A stretch of 64,000 nt of DNA from Streptomyces sp. PT12 (GCF_003311645.1 NZ_QEST01000014.1:124001-188000); one strand, 5' to 3'; shown: positions 24,504 to 32,962, counted from the stretch's first letter. Made by a program: numbers and translations. Notes: generated by a model from the sequence alone, not told the origin.

Positions 24504-25709
24504 ATGCCCACCCACCCCGCTTACCCCGTCGGCCTGCGGCTCTCAGGCCGCCGCGTCCTGGTGCTCGGCGGCGGCACCGTCGCCCAGCGGCGGCTGCCCG
24601 CGCTGCTCGCCGCGGGCGCCGACGTCCGGCTGGTCGCACCCGAGGTCACCCCGTCCGTGCAGGCCATGGCGGACGCGGGGGAGTTCGTCTGGGAGCGCCG
24701 CGGGTACCGCGCCGGCGACCTCGAAGGCGCCTGGTACGCCCTGATCGCCACCGACGACCCCGAGGTCAACGCCGCGGCATCCGCCGAGGCCGAGGGGCGC
24801 CGCGTGTGGTGCGTGCGCAGCGACGACGCCGAGGCGGCGACCGCGTGGACGCCCGCGACGGGCCGCAGCGACGGCGTGACCGTGGCCGTGCTCACAGGGC
24901 GCGACCCCCGCCGTTCCGCCGCCGTCAGGGACGCCGTGGTCGAGGGCCTGCGCGACGGCACGCTCGGCGCGCCACGGCACCGCGGCCGCGTCCCCGGCGT
25001 GGCCCTGGTCGGCGGCGGCCCCGGCGACCCCGACCTGATCACCGTGCGGGGGCGCAGGCTGCTCGCCGAGGCCGACGTCGTGATCGCCGACCGGCTCGGC
25101 CCCCGCGACCTGCTCGACGAGCTGCCCCCGCATGTCGAGGTCATCGACGCCGCCAAGATCCCCTACGGCCGCGCCATGGCCCAGGAGGCGATCAACGCCG
25201 CGCTCCTCGAGCACGCGAGGGCGGGGCGTTCGGTGGTCAGGCTCAAGGGCGGCGACCCCTATGTCTTCGGCCGCGGCAAGGAGGAGGCGCTCGCGCTCGC
25301 CGAGGCGGGCGTCGCGGTGACCGTGGTCCCCGGCGTCACCAGCGCCGTCGGCGTCCCGGCCGCCGTCGGGATCCCCGTCACCCACCGGGGCGTCGCCCAT
25401 GAGTTCACCGTGGTCAGCGGCCATCTCGCGCCCGACGACCCCCGCTCCCTGGTCGACTGGCCCGCCCTCGCGGCCCTGCGCGGAACCCTCGTGCTGCTGA
25501 TGGCCGTCGAACACGCCGCCGCCATCGCCGCCACGCTCGTCGCCCACGGCCGCCCCGCCGACACCCCGGCCGCCGTCGTCCAGGACGGCACCACGGCCGC
25601 CCAGCGCCGCGTCGACGCCACCCTGGGCACGCTCGCCCGCCGCATCGACGAGGAGGGCGTGCGCCCGCCCGCCGTGATCGTCATCGGCGACGTGGTGAAC
25701 GCCGGATGA
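24504..25709 (+). CDS. cysG: Siroheme synthase: precorrin-2 dehydrogenase/chelatase fused to uroporphyrinogen-III C-methyltransferase
   Basis: A 401-residue protein. The N-terminal part (1 to about 160) has the NAD-binding LVLGGGTVAQRRLPALL of CysG-B and AWYALIATDDPEVN. The C-terminal part (about 168-400) is a SUMT domain with VALVGGGPGDPDLITVRG, VVRLKGGDPYVFGRG and VVPGVTSAVGVPAAVGIPVTHRG. It makes precorrin-2 from uroporphyrinogen III, and the N-terminal part can carry it on to sirohydrochlorin or siroheme for sulfite and nitrite reductases. Context with cobL and cobT suggests it also feeds cobalamin. ATG 24504 follows CGAGGAG. It overlaps the next gene by ATGA. Confidence 0.92.
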   Translation: MPTHPAYPVGLRLSGRRVLVLGGGTVAQRRLPALLAAGADVRLVAPEVTPSVQAMADAGEFVWERRGYRAGDLEGAWYALIATDDPEVNAAASAEAEGRRVWCVRSDDAEAATAWTPATGRSDGVTVAVLTGRDPRRSAAVRDAVVEGLRDGTLGAPRHRGRVPGVALVGGGPGDPDLITVRGRRLLAEADVVIADRLGPRDLLDELPPHVEVIDAAKIPYGRAMAQEAINAALLEHARAGRSVVRLKGGDPYVFGRGKEEALALAEAGVAVTVVPGVTSAVGVPAAVGIPVTHRGVAHEFTVVSGHLAPDDPRSLVDWPALAALRGTLVLLMAVEHAAAIAATLVAHGRPADTPAAVVQDGTTAAQRRVDATLGTLARRIDEEGVRPPAVIVIGDVVNAG

Positions 25710-26548
25710 CCGCGCCAGCCCTCGTTCCGGCCCCCGTTCCCGGGCCCATCCCGGTCGATGACCCCGACGACCCCAGGCTCGCCGACTACACCTCGCTCAC
25801 CGATGTCGCCCTGCGGCGGCGCGTCGAGCCCGCGGGCGGTCTCTTCATGGCCGAGGGCGAGAAGGTCATCCGCCGCGCCCTGCGCGCCGGTTACCCCATG
25901 CGCTCGATGCTGCTGACCCCGCGCTGGGCCGAGGCGATGGGCGACCTGGTCGAACGCGCCGGGGCCCCCGTCTATGTGGTGAGCCCCGCGCTCGCCGAGC
26001 GCGTCACAGGCTTCCACGTCCACCGCGGCGCCTTGGCCTCGATGTGCCGCACCCCGCTCCCCGAGCCGGGCGACCTGCTCGCCACCGCGCGCCGCCTCGT
26101 CGTCCTCGAGGCCGTCAACGACCACACCAACGTCGGCGCCGTCTTCCGCAGCGCCGCGGCGCTCGGCATGGACGCGGTGCTGCTCTCGCCCGACTGCGCC
26201 GACCCGCTCTACCGGCGCTCGGTCAAGGTCTCGATGGGCGCGGTGTTCTCGCTGCCCTACGCCAGGCTCGGCCGGTGGCCCTGCGGCCTCGCGGCGGTGC
26301 GCGACGCGGGGTTCAGGCTGCTCGCCCTCACCCCGGCCGAGGGCGCGCGGGACATCGCCGAGGCCGTCGAGGACGACCGGGACGCCCGCGTGGCGCTGCT
26401 GCTCGGCGCCGAGGGCGAGGGGCTCACGCCGCGCGCCCTGGCCGCGGCGGACGCCCGCGTGCGCATCCCCATGGCGCACGGCATCGACTCGCTCAACGTC
26501 GCGGCGGCGGCAGCGGTCGCCTGCTACGCCCTGGCCCGCCCCCGCTGA
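25706..26548 (+). CDS. TrmH/SpoU family RNA 2'-O-methyltransferase
   Basis: A 280-residue SPOUT methyltransferase. The substrate-binding part opens with FMAEGEKVIRRALRAGYP. The three SPOUT motifs are visible: DHTNVGAVFRSAAALG (catalytic Arg), LLLGAEGEGLT and RIPMAHGIDSLNVAAAAAV. It methylates a ribose in rRNA or tRNA; the target site cannot be read from sequence. It is coupled to the siroheme synthase gene by an ATGA overlap, and the kinase gene converges on it with only 19 bases between. Confidence 0.9.
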   Translation: MTAPALVPAPVPGPIPVDDPDDPRLADYTSLTDVALRRRVEPAGGLFMAEGEKVIRRALRAGYPMRSMLLTPRWAEAMGDLVERAGAPVYVVSPALAERVTGFHVHRGALASMCRTPLPEPGDLLATARRLVVLEAVNDHTNVGAVFRSAAALGMDAVLLSPDCADPLYRRSVKVSMGAVFSLPYARLGRWPCGLAAVRDAGFRLLALTPAEGARDIAEAVEDDRDARVALLLGAEGEGLTPRALAAADARVRIPMAHGIDSLNVAAAAAVACYALARPR

Positions 26549-26567
26549 ACGCCCCGCCCCGCGCCGC

Positions 26568-27632
26568 TCAGATGGGCCCCTGGCAGCCCTGCGCCGCCGC
26601 GACGCCGAGCGCCACGAGCAGCGTCACCGTGACAAACACGACAAGCCGCTGCCGCAGCAGCCTCCGGTCCACCGGGCGCCGCTTGCGCTGAGCGGGCCGC
26701 GTCCGGCTCCCCGCGGACGCGGGCGCCGTCCGCGTGCCCGGCTGCCGGGGAGCCGGCGCGCGCGCCGGCGCGTTCGCCCGTGGATGGCTCGCGGTGGACT
26801 GCGTCGCGCCCCGCGCCTCACGTGCGGCGATCTCCTTGAGCCGCAGCGACAGCTGGAGCGTACTGGGCCGCTCCGTCGGCGACTTGGCCAGGCACGAGCG
26901 CAGCAGCGGCGCCAGCGCGGCGGGCACGCCCCGCAGTTGGGGCTCCTCGTGCACCACGCGGTAGAGCATCACCTCGGAACTGCCCTGGCCAAACGGGGAG
27001 TCGCCGAGCGCCGCGTACGCCAGCGTGGCCCCGAGCGAGAACACGTCGCTCGCGGGCGTCACCGGCTGCCCGCGCACCTGCTCGGGCGCGAGGAAGCCGG
27101 GGGAGCCCACGGCCGTTCCGACATGGGTCAGGGTGCTGGCCCCCGTGGCCCACGCGATGCCGAAGTCGATGATCCGCGGGCCCTTGGGGGACAGCAGGAT
27201 GTTGGACGGCTTGAGGTCCCGGTGCACCACCCCGGCCTCGTGCACGGCGACCAGGCCCTCGGCGAGCGCCGCGCCGATCGCGGCCGTCTCGGCGGCGGAG
27301 AGCGGCCCCTCCTCCATCACCTTGTCGTGCAGCGAGGGCCCCGGCACATACTGGGTGGCGAACCACGGCCGTGTGGCGTCGAGATCGGCCGCCACCAGCC
27401 GGGCCGTGCAGCCCCCGCGGATCCGCCGCGCCGCGGACACCTCACGCGCGAACCGCGAACGGAACTCCTCGTCCTCGGCCAGATCCGGCCTGATCACCTT
27501 GAGCGCGACCCGCTGCCCGCGCCGGTCGGAGCCGAGGTACACGACCCCCATGCCCCCGGCCCCGAGCCGCCGGTGGAGCCGGAACGCTCCGACGACTCGC
27601 GGGTCCTCGCGCCGGAGCCGCATCATCGCCAT
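26568..27632 (-). CDS. Membrane-anchored Ser/Thr protein kinase (Hanks type)
   Basis: A 354-residue kinase. The glycine loop is LGAGGMGVVYLG, the ATP lysine is in VALKVI, the catalytic loop is HRDLKPSN, the metal motif is DFG in IIDFGIAW, and the activation segment ends in FLAPEQ. The kinase domain spans about residues 16-265. A basic Pro/Ala/Arg linker and a single C-terminal membrane helix near VVFVTVTLLVALGVA follow, with only a short outside tail, so no PASTA sensor. ATG 27632 (MAMMRL) is chosen; the frame stays open far upstream only because it crosses antisense tRNA genes. Substrates are unknown. Confidence 0.92.
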   Translation of the reverse strand: MAMMRLRREDPRVVGAFRLHRRLGAGGMGVVYLGSDRRGQRVALKVIRPDLAEDEEFRSRFAREVSAARRIRGGCTARLVAADLDATRPWFATQYVPGPSLHDKVMEEGPLSAAETAAIGAALAEGLVAVHEAGVVHRDLKPSNILLSPKGPRIIDFGIAWATGASTLTHVGTAVGSPGFLAPEQVRGQPVTPASDVFSLGATLAYAALGDSPFGQGSSEVMLYRVVHEEPQLRGVPAALAPLLRSCLAKSPTERPSTLQLSLRLKEIAAREARGATQSTASHPRANAPARAPAPRQPGTRTAPASAGSRTRPAQRKRRPVDRRLLRQRLVVFVTVTLLVALGVAAAQGCQGPI

Positions 27633-27821
27633 GTCCACCTCGCTGCCCCGTGCTTGTGATGAGCCACAGCTTACGGACTGCGCGGCCCGAGCAGTGATAA
27701 GGCCGCGCGCACGCCCCCCCACGCGCACCAGCGGGTTGACGCTCCGCACCCCTGGGGGAAAACCCCGGCTCGGGCACGCGGTCCTCCACCCTGGGGAGTA
27801 GCCAGGTGGCACGCTTCTCAT

Positions 27822-27840
27822 CCTGGGGGATGCCCCCAGG
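27822..27840. repeat. Short interspersed palindrome CCTGGGGG-ATG-CCCCCAGG
   Basis: An 8-bp perfect inverted repeat with a 3-base loop lies between the kinase gene and a small membrane-protein gene. CTGGGGG/CCCCCAG elements of this kind are scattered through Streptomyces genomes, as I recall. A partial copy is near 27750. Function is unknown. Confidence 0.7.
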
Positions 27841-27965
27841 TCAGTACGCCGGGCTGACGTCCCGGAAGGTGCCGCCCGCCTAATGTATGGACCAGGCGGC
27901 GGGCGTAACACTCGTCCCCCGAGGTCACCCGCCCGCCGCCCCAACCCCACGACAGGAGTGGACAG

Positions 27966-28133
27966 ATGGCGCGCACCGCGGCACGGACCGGCACCGCTAG
28001 GGCCGAGCGCCGCCACCCGCTGGTGGCGACGGCCATGGTGCTGCCTCTCGCCCTCGTCCTGGCCGTGGCGATCGGCGGCGTCGAAGCCGTCATGACACAG
28101 GCGTCGTCCGTGGCCGGCACGCTGGGGCGCTGA
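27966..28133 (+). CDS. Small membrane protein (55 residues), unknown function
   Basis: ATG 27966 to TGA 28133 encodes 55 residues: a basic N-terminus (MARTAARTGTARAERR), one membrane helix (about residues 19-40, AMVLPLALVLAVAIGG) and a short tail. AGGAG lies 8-9 bases before the ATG. Synonymous positions are GC-rich and the frame is clean. It sits alone between the divergent kinase gene and the tRNA operon. I do not recognise a family. Confidence 0.7.
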   Translation: MARTAARTGTARAERRHPLVATAMVLPLALVLAVAIGGVEAVMTQASSVAGTLGR

Positions 28134-28220
28134 GCGGCGCCCCGGGCCCGGGAGAGCGGCCCGGGTCGGGGACACCGGCTGACAGCCCCGTGGGGACGGG
28201 GGTGAGGCGGACGACCAAGG

Positions 28221-28248
28221 GCCCGGACAGCTGGGGAGCTGTCCGGGC
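28221..28248 (+). terminator. Strong hairpin after the 55-residue membrane protein gene
   Basis: GCCCGGACAGCT at 28221-28232 pairs perfectly with AGCTGTCCGGGC at 28237-28248 around GGGG. It lies 87 bases after the stop. A small direct repeat GCACGTCGAA follows near 28265. Confidence 0.75.
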
Positions 28249-28306
28249 ACCAGTCCGTTCAACGGCACGTCGAAGCACGTCGAAGCACCTTCGCGCACAT
28301 GGGAAG

Positions 28307-28334
28307 AGGCCGGAGAGCGTGGACTCTCCGGCCT
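28307..28334 (-). terminator. Terminator of the minus-strand tRNA operon
   Basis: AGGCCGGAGAG at 28307-28317 pairs perfectly with CTCTCCGGCCT at 28324-28334. It starts 9 bases beyond the 3' end of the last tRNA-Val, in the direction of tRNA transcription. Confidence 0.8.
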
Positions 28335-28342
28335 CCCGGCGG

Positions 28343-28414
28343 TGCGCGATACTGGGATTGAACCAGTGACCTCTTCCGTGTCAGGGAAGCGCTCTCCCGC
28401 TGAGCTAATCGCGC
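28343..28414 (-). tRNA. tRNA-Val(GAC), copy 2 of the operon
   Basis: 72 bases. The acceptor stem is GCGCGAT/ATCGCGC, the anticodon loop is CTGACAC with GAC, and the T arm contains GGTTCAATCC. The 3' CCA is not fully encoded. The body is the same as the neighbouring tRNA-Val; only the acceptor stem differs. Confidence 0.95.
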
Positions 28415-28457
28415 GGGCCCGGAGCCGGGGCTCCGGGGCGGGTCCTCGCGGACCTCG

Positions 28458-28529
28458 TGGACGATACTGGGATTGAACCAGTGACCTCTTCCGTGTCAGG
28501 GAAGCGCTCTCCCGCTGAGCTAATCGTCC
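28458..28529 (-). tRNA. tRNA-Val(GAC), copy 1 of the operon
   Basis: 72 bases with acceptor stem GGACGAT/ATCGTCC and anticodon GAC. The D arm, anticodon arm and T arm are identical to those at 28343-28414. It lies one base from tRNA-Cys. Confidence 0.95.
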
Positions 28530-28530
28530 G

Positions 28531-28601
28531 AGGTGGAGACGGGATTTGAACCCGTGTAGACGGCTTTGCAGGCCGTTGCCTCGCCTCTCGGCCACTCCAC
28601 C
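28531..28601 (-). tRNA. tRNA-Cys(GCA)
   Basis: 71 bases. The acceptor stem is GGTGGAG/CTCCACC and the anticodon loop contains CTGCAAA with GCA. The T arm is GGGTTCAAATCCC. It follows tRNA-Gly in the operon. Confidence 0.95.
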
Positions 28602-28623
28602 GGATGGGGGCGGGCCCCCTTCG

Positions 28624-28696
<73 letters not shown>

Positions 28697-28740
28697 AGTG
28701 CTGTCCCCGCCACCACTTCCGTGACCCGGCGACGTCATGA

Positions 28741-28768
28741 ACTTTAGCGGATCCGCCTCTCAGCTCAA
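28741..28768 (-). promoter_or_regulatory. Promoter of the tRNA Gly-Cys-Val-Val operon
   Basis: On the minus strand TTGAGC (28763-28768) and TAAAGT (28741-28746) are separated by 16 bases. This fits the HrdB-type consensus TTGACN and TANNNT. Confidence 0.75.
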
Positions 28769-28802
28769 ACTCGGTATCCCCGCCACCCCGCCGAGGCGCG
28801 CC

Positions 28803-28808
28803 TAGAAT
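28803..28808 (+). promoter_or_regulatory. -10 element TAGAAT placed for a leaderless pabB mRNA
   Basis: TAGAAT lies exactly 7 bases before the GTG start at 28816, so transcription probably begins at the start codon. No ribosome-binding site is seen, which agrees. No clear -35 is visible. Confidence 0.6.
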
Positions 28809-28815
28809 CGCACGT

Positions 28816-29916
28816 GTGCACGACCTGCCCCCGCTCGCCCGTTTCGGCGGGCTCCTCGCCACCGGCCTGCGCGACGTGACCGACGACCCGGCCGCGCTCG
28901 ACTCCACCGGCTGGTGGGCGGTGGTCCACACCTACGAAGGGCGGCTGGTCTGCGCCAGGTTCGCCGACGTCCGCCCCGCGCCCTCGCCCCCCGCCGACCC
29001 AGGGCGCTGGCGCGGCCCGGCCCCGGGGGAGTGGACCAGCTCGCTCGACCGCGACGCCTATGTCGCGGGCGTCGAGCGCGTTCGCGCGCACATCGCGGCG
29101 GGCGACGTCTACCAGGCCAACCTCTGCCGCGTCCTGTCCGCGCCCCTGCCAGGACCGGCCGACATCGACGCGCTCACCGCGCTGCTCGCCGCCCGCAACC
29201 CCGCGCCGTTCGCGGGCACCGTGCGCCTGCCCGCGCACGGCGTCGCCGTCGCGACGGCCTCGCCCGAGCTGTTCCTGCGCCGCCGCGGCCGCACCGTGGA
29301 GTCGGGCCCGATCAAGGGCACCGCCCCCACGCCCGAGCTGATGCTGCCCAAGGACCGCGCCGAGAACGTCATGATCGTCGACCTGGTCCGCAACGACCTC
29401 GGCCGGGTCTGCGCCCCCGGCACCGTGACCGTTCCCCGCCTGTGTCACATCGAGCACCACCCCGGGCTCGTCCACCTGGTCTCCGCCGTCCGCGGCGAGC
29501 TGGCGCCCGGGGCCGGATGGGCCGAGCTGCTCGCGGGCACGTTCCCGCCGGGCTCGGTCACCGGCGCCCCCAAGTCCGGTGCCCTGCGCGTCATCGACGA
29601 CCTGGAGCCCGTGGAACGCGGCCCCTACTGCGGCGCGGTCGGCTGGGTCGACGCCGACCGCGGCGCGGGCGAGCTCGCCGTCGGCATCCGCACCTTCTGG
29701 ATCGACACGGGAGTCGGCGCGGGAGGCGAGGGCGAACGGGCCCGCCCCGTGCTGCGGTTCGGCACGGGCGCAGGGATCACCTGGGACTCCGACCCCGCGG
29801 GGGAGTGGGCCGAGACCGAGCTCAAGGCCGCGCGCCTGGTAGGGGTAGCGTCTACGGGAGGGCAGCCCCGCGAGTTCGAAGGGATCCGATATGGCGCTGA
29901 TTTGGCTGGACGGTGA
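28816..29916 (+). CDS. pabB: Chorismate-binding enzyme, aminodeoxychorismate synthase component I type
   Basis: A 366-residue enzyme of the anthranilate/PABA synthase component I family. It lacks the long N-terminal domain of the larger members. Signature motifs are IAAGDVYQANLCRVL, ESGPIKGTAPTP, KDRAENVMIVDLVRNDLGRV, PGSVTGAPKSGALRVIDDLEP and FGTGAGITWDSDP. It converts chorismate with ammonia to aminodeoxychorismate for folate. The next gene, which overlaps it by 26 bases, is an aminodeoxychorismate lyase homologue, which fits. The glutaminase subunit is not in the window. GTG 28816 is likely leaderless. Confidence 0.9.
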   Translation: MHDLPPLARFGGLLATGLRDVTDDPAALDSTGWWAVVHTYEGRLVCARFADVRPAPSPPADPGRWRGPAPGEWTSSLDRDAYVAGVERVRAHIAAGDVYQANLCRVLSAPLPGPADIDALTALLAARNPAPFAGTVRLPAHGVAVATASPELFLRRRGRTVESGPIKGTAPTPELMLPKDRAENVMIVDLVRNDLGRVCAPGTVTVPRLCHIEHHPGLVHLVSAVRGELAPGAGWAELLAGTFPPGSVTGAPKSGALRVIDDLEPVERGPYCGAVGWVDADRGAGELAVGIRTFWIDTGVGAGGEGERARPVLRFGTGAGITWDSDPAGEWAETELKAARLVGVASTGGQPREFEGIRYGADLAGR

Positions 29917-30715
29917 GCTGCGCGACGCCGACAGTGCGCGCGTCTCCGTCTTCGACCACGGACTGACCGTCGGCGACGGCGTGTTCGAGACGATCAAGAC
30001 CGAGGAGGGGCGCCCGTTCGCCCTCACCCGCCACCTCGACCGGCTCGCCGTCTCGGCCGCGGGACTCGGCCTGCCCGCGCCCGACCTCGACGACGTGCGC
30101 CGGGCGTGCGCCGCGGTGGTGAAGGCCCTTCCACTGCCCCTCGGCCGCCTCCGCGTCACCTACACCGGAGGCGTCGGCCCGCTCGGCTCCGACCGCGGCC
30201 AGGCGCCGCCCACCCTCGTGGTCGCCCATGTCGAGGGCGCCCGCCTCCCCGAGTCCACCGCCGTCGTCACCGTCCCGTGGACGCGCAACGAGCGGGGCGC
30301 GCTCACCGGGCTCAAGACGACCTCCTACGCCGAGAACGTCATCGCCCTGGCCCGCGCCCGCAAGTCCGCCGCGTCCGAGGCGCTGTTCGGCAACACCGCC
30401 GGCCACCTGTGCGAGGGCACGGGGAGCAACGTGTTCGTGGTCATCGACGGGGAGTTGCACACGCCGCCGCTCTCCTCGGGCTGCCTCGCCGGAGTCACCC
30501 GCGCGCTCGTCGTCGAGTGGTCGGGCGCCAAGGAGACCGAGCTGCCGCTCGGCGCCCTGCGCGAGGCGGACGAGATCTTCCTGACCTCCACGGCCCGCGA
30601 TGTCCAGGCCGTCCGCCGCGTCGACGACCGCGAACTGCCGGGCGCCCCGGGCCCCGTGACAGCCGAGGCGCTGCGCGTCTTCCGCGAGCGCTCGGCCGCC
30701 GACATCGACCCCTGA
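29891..30715 (+). CDS. pabC: Aminodeoxychorismate lyase (class IV PLP aminotransferase fold)
   Basis: A 274-residue PLP enzyme. Class IV features are SVFDHGLTVGDGVFETI near the N-terminus, the PLP lysine in GLKTTSYAENVIALARA, and EGTGSNVFVVIDGELHTPPLSSGCLAGVTR. The family includes branched-chain aminotransferases and 4-amino-4-deoxychorismate lyase. Coupling to pabB favours the lyase, which releases pyruvate and gives p-aminobenzoate. It starts inside the last codons of pabB with AAGGGA upstream. Confidence 0.9.
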   Translation: MALIWLDGELRDADSARVSVFDHGLTVGDGVFETIKTEEGRPFALTRHLDRLAVSAAGLGLPAPDLDDVRRACAAVVKALPLPLGRLRVTYTGGVGPLGSDRGQAPPTLVVAHVEGARLPESTAVVTVPWTRNERGALTGLKTTSYAENVIALARARKSAASEALFGNTAGHLCEGTGSNVFVVIDGELHTPPLSSGCLAGVTRALVVEWSGAKETELPLGALREADEIFLTSTARDVQAVRRVDDRELPGAPGPVTAEALRVFRERSAADIDP

Positions 30716-30774
30716 CCGCCCCGCGCGGAAATTGGGGTGGCTCACGTCACGTTTCACGGGGTATTGATCAGCGG

Positions 30775-31617
30775 ATGACGACCACATTGCGCCCCGCGGG
30801 TCCCGAGGAGAGCGGCGCGGACGGGCTCCGCAGCCGTCCGTTCGACATCAGGGTCAACGGCCGCCGCGCCGGCGCGCTGCGCCTCACCGTGTACGCCACC
30901 GAAGGCGACGTGTTCGGGCGGATCGCCCAGCTCGAGATCGCCCCCGACGACCGCCGCCGCGGCCGGGCCACCGTCGCCGCGCTCGCGGCCGAGGAGGTGC
31001 TGCGCGGCGAGGGCTGCCGCCAGGTCGTGGCCTCCGTACCCGCGACGGCGGACGGCGCGTTGGAGCTCGCCAGGTCGCTCGGCTATCTCGAACGCAACCT
31101 CAACATGGCCAAGGAGCTGCCCGAGCACCCCCCTTCCCTGCCCAGGGGCCTCGCGGCCCGCGCCATGACAGGGCCCGAGTTCGAGGACTGGCGCGTCGAG
31201 GCGCGCGAGCGGTATGTGCGGGAGTGGGTCGAGCGGGGCGTTCCCGAGACGACCGCCGAGGAACGCGGCCGCTCCGCCCATGCCACGCTGCTCCCCGAAG
31301 GGCTCGCCACCGAGCGCGCGGCCCTGCGCGTGCTGACCCACGATGACCTGCCGGTCGGCACGCTGTGGCTCTCCACCGACCCCGAGCGGCTGCCGCACGG
31401 CGCCGACGCGTATGTCTTCTCGGTAGCCGTGGACGAGAAGCACCGCGGCCGCGGCCACGGCAGGGCGCTGATGATCGAGGCCGAACGCCTCACGCGCGCC
31501 GCGGGCGGCCGCGTCCTCGGGCTCAACGTCTTCGCGGGCAACACCCCGGCGCTGCGGCTCTACGCCTCACTCGGCTACCGGCCGGTCGAGCACCACCTCT
31601 ACAAGCCGCTCGGCTGA
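30775..31617 (+). CDS. Tandem GNAT acetyltransferase (two GNAT-like domains)
   Basis: A 280-residue protein with two GNAT folds. The first, about residues 20-115, contains AQLEIAPDDRRRGRATVAAL. The second, about 125-280, contains FSVAVDEKHRGRGHGRALMIEAERL and ends LRLYASLGYRPVEHHLYKPLG. In such tandem proteins often only one half is active; the second has the better RGRGHG acetyl-CoA loop. ATG 30775 is chosen. The 3' end overlaps the convergent thioredoxin-fold gene by 19 bases. The substrate is unknown. Confidence 0.88.
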   Translation: MTTTLRPAGPEESGADGLRSRPFDIRVNGRRAGALRLTVYATEGDVFGRIAQLEIAPDDRRRGRATVAALAAEEVLRGEGCRQVVASVPATADGALELARSLGYLERNLNMAKELPEHPPSLPRGLAARAMTGPEFEDWRVEARERYVREWVERGVPETTAEERGRSAHATLLPEGLATERAALRVLTHDDLPVGTLWLSTDPERLPHGADAYVFSVAVDEKHRGRGHGRALMIEAERLTRAAGGRVLGLNVFAGNTPALRLYASLGYRPVEHHLYKPLG

Positions 31618-32117
31618 TCCAGCAGCGACTCGGCGATCTCGGCGATCCGCTCGCGCAGGCCCTCCTGGCTCCTGCCCCCGTCCAGGCGTGTGCCGCCGAT
31701 GACATAGGTCGGCGTACCGCTGACCCCGAGCGCCTCGCCCTCGGCCTGGTCCGCGTCGACCATGAGCATGTGCCGCCCGTCGATCAGGGCGGTGTCCACC
31801 TCGTCCGCGTCGAGCCCGAGATCGCGTGCGACCTCGAGCAGCACCACGGTGCCCCGCGCACCGAGGTCGGCGGTGCGGGCCAGCAGCGCCGTCCAGTACG
31901 CGTCGCCCCGGCCCTGGGCGTAGGCCTCCTCGGCCGCCTGCGCGGCGGCGAGTGCGTGCGGGTGGCTGGCGAGCGGGAAGTGGCGGCGCCTGATCTCCAG
32001 GGCCTCCCCGAACCGCTCCCGCAGGGCGAGCAGGTCGGATTCCGCGCGGTGACAGTCGGGGCACTGGAGGTCACACCACACGTCCAGCACGGCGCGGCGG
32101 CCGGTCGTCTCGTTCAT
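31599..32117 (-). CDS. DsbA-like thioredoxin-fold oxidoreductase (FrnE type)
   Basis: A 172-residue protein. The active-site CPDC follows LDVWCDLQ, and the cis-proline loop is GVSGTPTYVIGG, typical of the DsbA/2-hydroxychromene isomerase group. No signal peptide is present, so it is cytoplasmic. A helical insert (about residues 55-125) lies between the two motifs. The likely role is cytosolic thiol-disulfide exchange; FrnE-like enzymes with polyketide or redox roles are known in Streptomyces. It converges with the acetyltransferase gene with overlapping ends. Confidence 0.88.
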   Translation of the reverse strand: MNETTGRRAVLDVWCDLQCPDCHRAESDLLALRERFGEALEIRRRHFPLASHPHALAAAQAAEEAYAQGRGDAYWTALLARTADLGARGTVVLLEVARDLGLDADEVDTALIDGRHMLMVDADQAEGEALGVSGTPTYVIGGTRLDGGRSQEGLRERIAEIAESLLDQPSGL

Positions 32118-32201
32118 GGGCCCCAGTCTCGCACCCGGAGATTCCCCTGATCCGCGCCCGAGGCCATGGCCTTACGGAGGGCGGCGCGGCAGGATGGAAA
32201 G

Positions 32202-32624
32202 ATGTTGATCGGCACTGTCTGTACCCTTCTATCCGCCGCGGGCCTAGGCGTCGCCTTCCTGGTGGCGCGCCGCAGGCGCTACGCGCTGGCGCTGCGGACC
32301 GCCGCCGTGGCCCTGCTGCCCGTGGGCCTCGCGATGACGGGCGTGGTGCGCTTCGTGGTCAATATGACCTTCAACCCCGTGGCCTGGGCGGGCTTCGGCG
32401 TGCTGGCCTGCGCGGTGCTGCTGTTCCTCTCCGGCCGCCTGGCCGACGGCCGAGGGCGTGGCGCCCCCGCGGCGGGCCCCGCCCCCGACGCCATGGCCGT
32501 GACCGGCGGCGCCACGCCCTCGCTCCCCGGCTCCAGGGGCGCGGGCAGGAAGGCCAAGGGCGCCGCCGCCGACCCGGACGACTTCTCCGACATCGAGGCC
32601 ATCCTCAAGAAGCACGGCATCTGA
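32202..32624 (+). CDS. Small membrane protein of unknown function
   Basis: A 140-residue protein with an N-terminal membrane helix (TVCTLLSAAGLGVAFLVA) and two more hydrophobic segments (TAAVALLPVGLAMTGVVRFV and AWAGFGVLACAVLLFLSG). A Gly/Ala/Pro-rich cytoplasmic tail ends in DPDDFSDIEAILKKHGI, an acidic then amphipathic segment that may bind a partner. CAGGAT ends 6 bases before ATG 32202, so the mRNA may have almost no leader. I do not recognise the family, but it is a typical neighbour of ssgB in Streptomyces, as I recall. Confidence 0.8.
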   Translation: MLIGTVCTLLSAAGLGVAFLVARRRRYALALRTAAVALLPVGLAMTGVVRFVVNMTFNPVAWAGFGVLACAVLLFLSGRLADGRGRGAPAAGPAPDAMAVTGGATPSLPGSRGAGRKAKGAAADPDDFSDIEAILKKHGI

Positions 32625-32724
32625 TCGGACCGTGACACGCACGGGTCGACATTCCGTGTAACGTTGCACAAATGCGACGTGTTGATCGCGGAGCGCCCCC
32701 CGCCTGCGCCATGATCGCGACGAC

Positions 32725-32922
32725 ATGGCGCACATCACCAGGGAGCCGACTCCCGACTCAAGCGGCGGGCCACACCCCGCCGCCCCGCAGGACACCGCAC
32801 CCGGCGCCCCCGAGGGCAACGGCTGCCTCTTCGCTCTCTCCCAGCCCCCGCTGATGCTCTTCCTCGCCGTCATCGGCGCGCTGCTGCTCATCGCGGGGGT
32901 GCATGACCAGTTCCTGCTCTGA
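32725..32922 (+). CDS. Small membrane protein (65 residues), unknown function
   Basis: ATG 32725 to 32922 encodes 65 residues. The N-terminal half is Pro/Gly-rich and hydrophilic. The C-terminal half is one membrane helix, LMLFLAVIGALLLIAGVHDQFLL. It ends right before a strong hairpin shared with convergent ssgB. Third positions fit coding sequence. The role is unknown; its position next to ssgB makes a developmental link possible but unproven. Confidence 0.7.
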   Translation: MAHITREPTPDSSGGPHPAAPQDTAPGAPEGNGCLFALSQPPLMLFLAVIGALLLIAGVHDQFLL

Positions 32923-32962
32923 CAGTCCCTGACAGTGATGATGCCCCCCGCACACGCACGAC

